Assembly (NCBI GenBank): GCA_022376515.1
Contig: WTXI01000389.1
Location: forward strand, 1-31,264
Length of the DNA: 31,264 bases
Source of the DNA: Lactifluus volemus
Lineage: Eukaryota > Basidiomycota > Agaricomycetes > Russulales > Russulaceae
Reading direction: 5' to 3'
Shown here: positions 29,655-31,264 of the stretch, one piece after another
Position numbering within the stretch: the stretch's first letter is position 1
Layout of the letters: every line of letters starts with the position of its first letter
Notes under the pieces: generated by a model
The model's input: the letters and a program-made list of their open reading frames with translations, nothing else
Told to the model about the DNA's origin: nothing
The model's database searches: none
Position numbers and translations under genes: made by a program

Positions 29655-31264
29655 ATGCAACCGAGCTTGCTCCCACTTCAGTTGGCCGGTATGTCCTACA
29701 ATATATTTATGATACCCTATATGTATATATTCTCCCTGCCAGTCCTCAGAGCGCACAACGTTCCGCGTCTCAATACCCTCCTTGGAAACACAAGACGTTT
29801 TTATGTTACTGCGACTGATGGGGAAAGGACATGGCAGACGCGATCTGTGCGGACCGTGGCGCAGCGCGTAGAATGGAACGAGAATGTCAGCCGATTGTGA
29901 GAAATGTGGTATTTTGATTCCTTTATACCGCTGAGTCCCGTGCAGGACCATACAATCACTCTCCCGTATCACCATATCGCTTTATGTGAAAATGACCGCA
30001 CGGAAAGACATCCTCGTTGGAAGCCAGGAGATAGTCTGTGAACCCCGACGCGGTTCGTCCAAAATCCTTTTTGAATTCATACTCGTGCATCTGGCTGAAC
30101 ATCCGAGATATAGAACTTGCTGTCGTTTTCAATAGAACTGACGGACGTGATGGACACCCAACATCGACCACAGTCTTTTTAATGATCACCGTTTCAGAAA
30201 ACGCCAGTGCCTCTTTGGATGCTGTAGTCGACACCTCGAGCTCCATAACGACTAATCCAGGCAACCCTGTTGCTGAACGAGGGGCTGCGGATCTCACTGT
30301 CCAATCCAATAATGACATCATGCAATCCACGGACAACTCCTCCTTATCACCCTTTTCTCGGACAGGTGACCATCCCACCGAGAGTGGTACTCTTGTGGCG
30401 GAGACCCAGACAGAGATGTCACGTACAGCTCTCTGTCGCGCCGAGGGAGATATCATCACTATCAATACAACAAAAACATGGAAAAGTGTTGTTAGTGTTA
30501 TCAAATTGGTGATGGACGCCGTCAGTCCAATCGCAGCAGTATGTCCACCGAATATTGTTTTCACTCATGCGTCGTTGAGCTAACTTCCATTCTTCAGTTG
30601 AACCCCTGTTCAAATCTAGCATGGAGTCTTCTCTCAAAGATCCCCGAGGTACGTCCCCTTGCTTTCTCGGAAAGTATAGAACATTTACTCATTTCTTCGT
30701 CTTGCCACCAGACATTGGTACAGCAGGTTCAGCGGGATGACAACGTCCAAACATTACTTAACGCGATACGCGATGCGTTCGAATTCGCAGAAGAAGCTGA
30801 CACTTTGAGAGACATCAACCCTTTGTCTAGGCAAGCAGCAATCCTCGAAGAGATGCTGGAGTGCGTCTGCGAATGTGCCAAATTTATCAGTTCGTATGCG
30901 GAGGACGTGAAAGTCGGTACGCCATTTCTGGCCTCTTATTTGTCATTATAAACATATAATTCTCAGGGAAGCGGACGTTGAAGAATGTTGTCGGCCAAGC
31001 CGATGAAAAAATACAAGGGTATTGCACAACCCTTGTCCGACTACGAGACAACTTCCTTGCACGTGCTACTGTCACCACTGAGGTTGCTATGCTAGAAGCT
31101 GGTGCGTGATTCGGATAGTCACAAGACAGTCAGATTATTGGCCTGACTTGGACACGGGCCACACAGAATTGGACGCAAAAATCAGAGAAATGCCTTACAA
31201 GGGAGGATGGCGTTTCGGCATGAGAAGCGATGTCTCCCGGGCACCCGCGAAGACTTCTTGTTGT
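29655..31264 (+). CDS. NLR D: head of a C2-like / NACHT NLR, cut by the window end
   Basis: Exons by homology: 29655-29688, 29743-29896, 29946-30052, 30114-30538, 30598-30648, 30712-30916, 30967-31101 and 31167 to the window end. All phases agree, and exons 5-7 have exactly the lengths seen in NLR A. The C2-like head (VEWNENVSRL, KDILVGSQEI) and the helical region are intact; the NACHT domain is just beginning (REMPYKGGWRF). One base appears missing at 31219/31220 (GGCATGAG where the pseudogene C has GGCGATGAG), which would shift the frame ahead of Walker A. So D may also be a pseudogene, or this is an error near the end of the sequence. It is the closest relative of pseudogene C. Confidence 0.65.

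Larger units (their letters stand above)
18243..31264 (+). repeat. Segmental duplication, unit 2 (continues beyond window)
   Basis: Second tandem copy in direct orientation: protease tail, NLR B, intergenic block, NLR D. Private insertions are the solo LTR (18634-19634) and the 20617-21723 element. Nucleotide identity with unit 1 looks high but not recent, with frequent substitutions and small indels. Confidence 0.85.

Noticed and set aside
1..31264. CRISPR arrays, bacterial operons, rRNA or complete tRNA genes
   Set aside because: None seen. Introns, LINE structure and NLR architecture all indicate a fungal nuclear genome.

Overview
The window looks like nuclear DNA of a filamentous basidiomycete, most likely an agaricomycete. 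The genes are cut by many short introns (about 50-65 nt, GT...AG). They encode large NLR-like STAND proteins (C2-like head, helical region, NACHT, WD40 array), and they are mixed with a Tad1-like LINE and an LTR-type remnant. The species cannot be named from the sequence. Every gene-like feature I can support reads on the + strand.

Layout. (1) 1-1329: 3' end of a membrane-anchored pepsin-like aspartic protease gene. (2) 2165-7609: NLR A, the only complete NLR here. My nine-exon model sums to 4977 nt with every splice phase consistent (1658 aa), and it carries 14 WD40 repeats. (3) 7610-9911: intergenic DNA with a hairpin and a small block repeated later. (4) 9926-15343: LINE with a 5'-truncated ORF1, intact ORF2, 17-A tail and perfect 14-bp target-site duplications. 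(5) 15634-17812: NLR C, a heavily decayed pseudogene of a second NLR subfamily. (6) 17813-18242: fragment of a second, diverged LINE lying on a rearrangement junction. (7) 18243-19858: broken copy of the protease tail, split by a 1001-bp putative solo LTR. (8) 20617-21723: insertion that looks like a minus-strand retroelement remnant and holds four long G-runs. (9) 21808-27224: NLR B, a paralogue of A with about ten 1-nt indels outside its WD40 array. (10) 27225-29654: second copy of the intergenic block. (11) 29655-31264: head of NLR D, a paralogue of C, cut by the window end.

The order protease tail - NLR(A/B type) - intergenic block - NLR(C/D type) occurs twice, so this is a tandem segmental duplication (unit 1 from about 714, unit 2 from about 18243). 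Insertions private to one unit give a relative chronology: the full LINE came into unit 1 after duplication; the LTR and the 20.6-21.7 kb insertion came into unit 2.

Biologically this is a birth-and-death cluster of fungal NLRs. One gene is intact and three are at different stages of decay. The WD40 arrays of A and B differ mainly at a few recurrent positions per repeat, the pattern expected of a diversifying recognition surface. B keeps its 14-repeat array in frame although its NACHT region is frameshifted. That contrast is the most interesting signal in the window.
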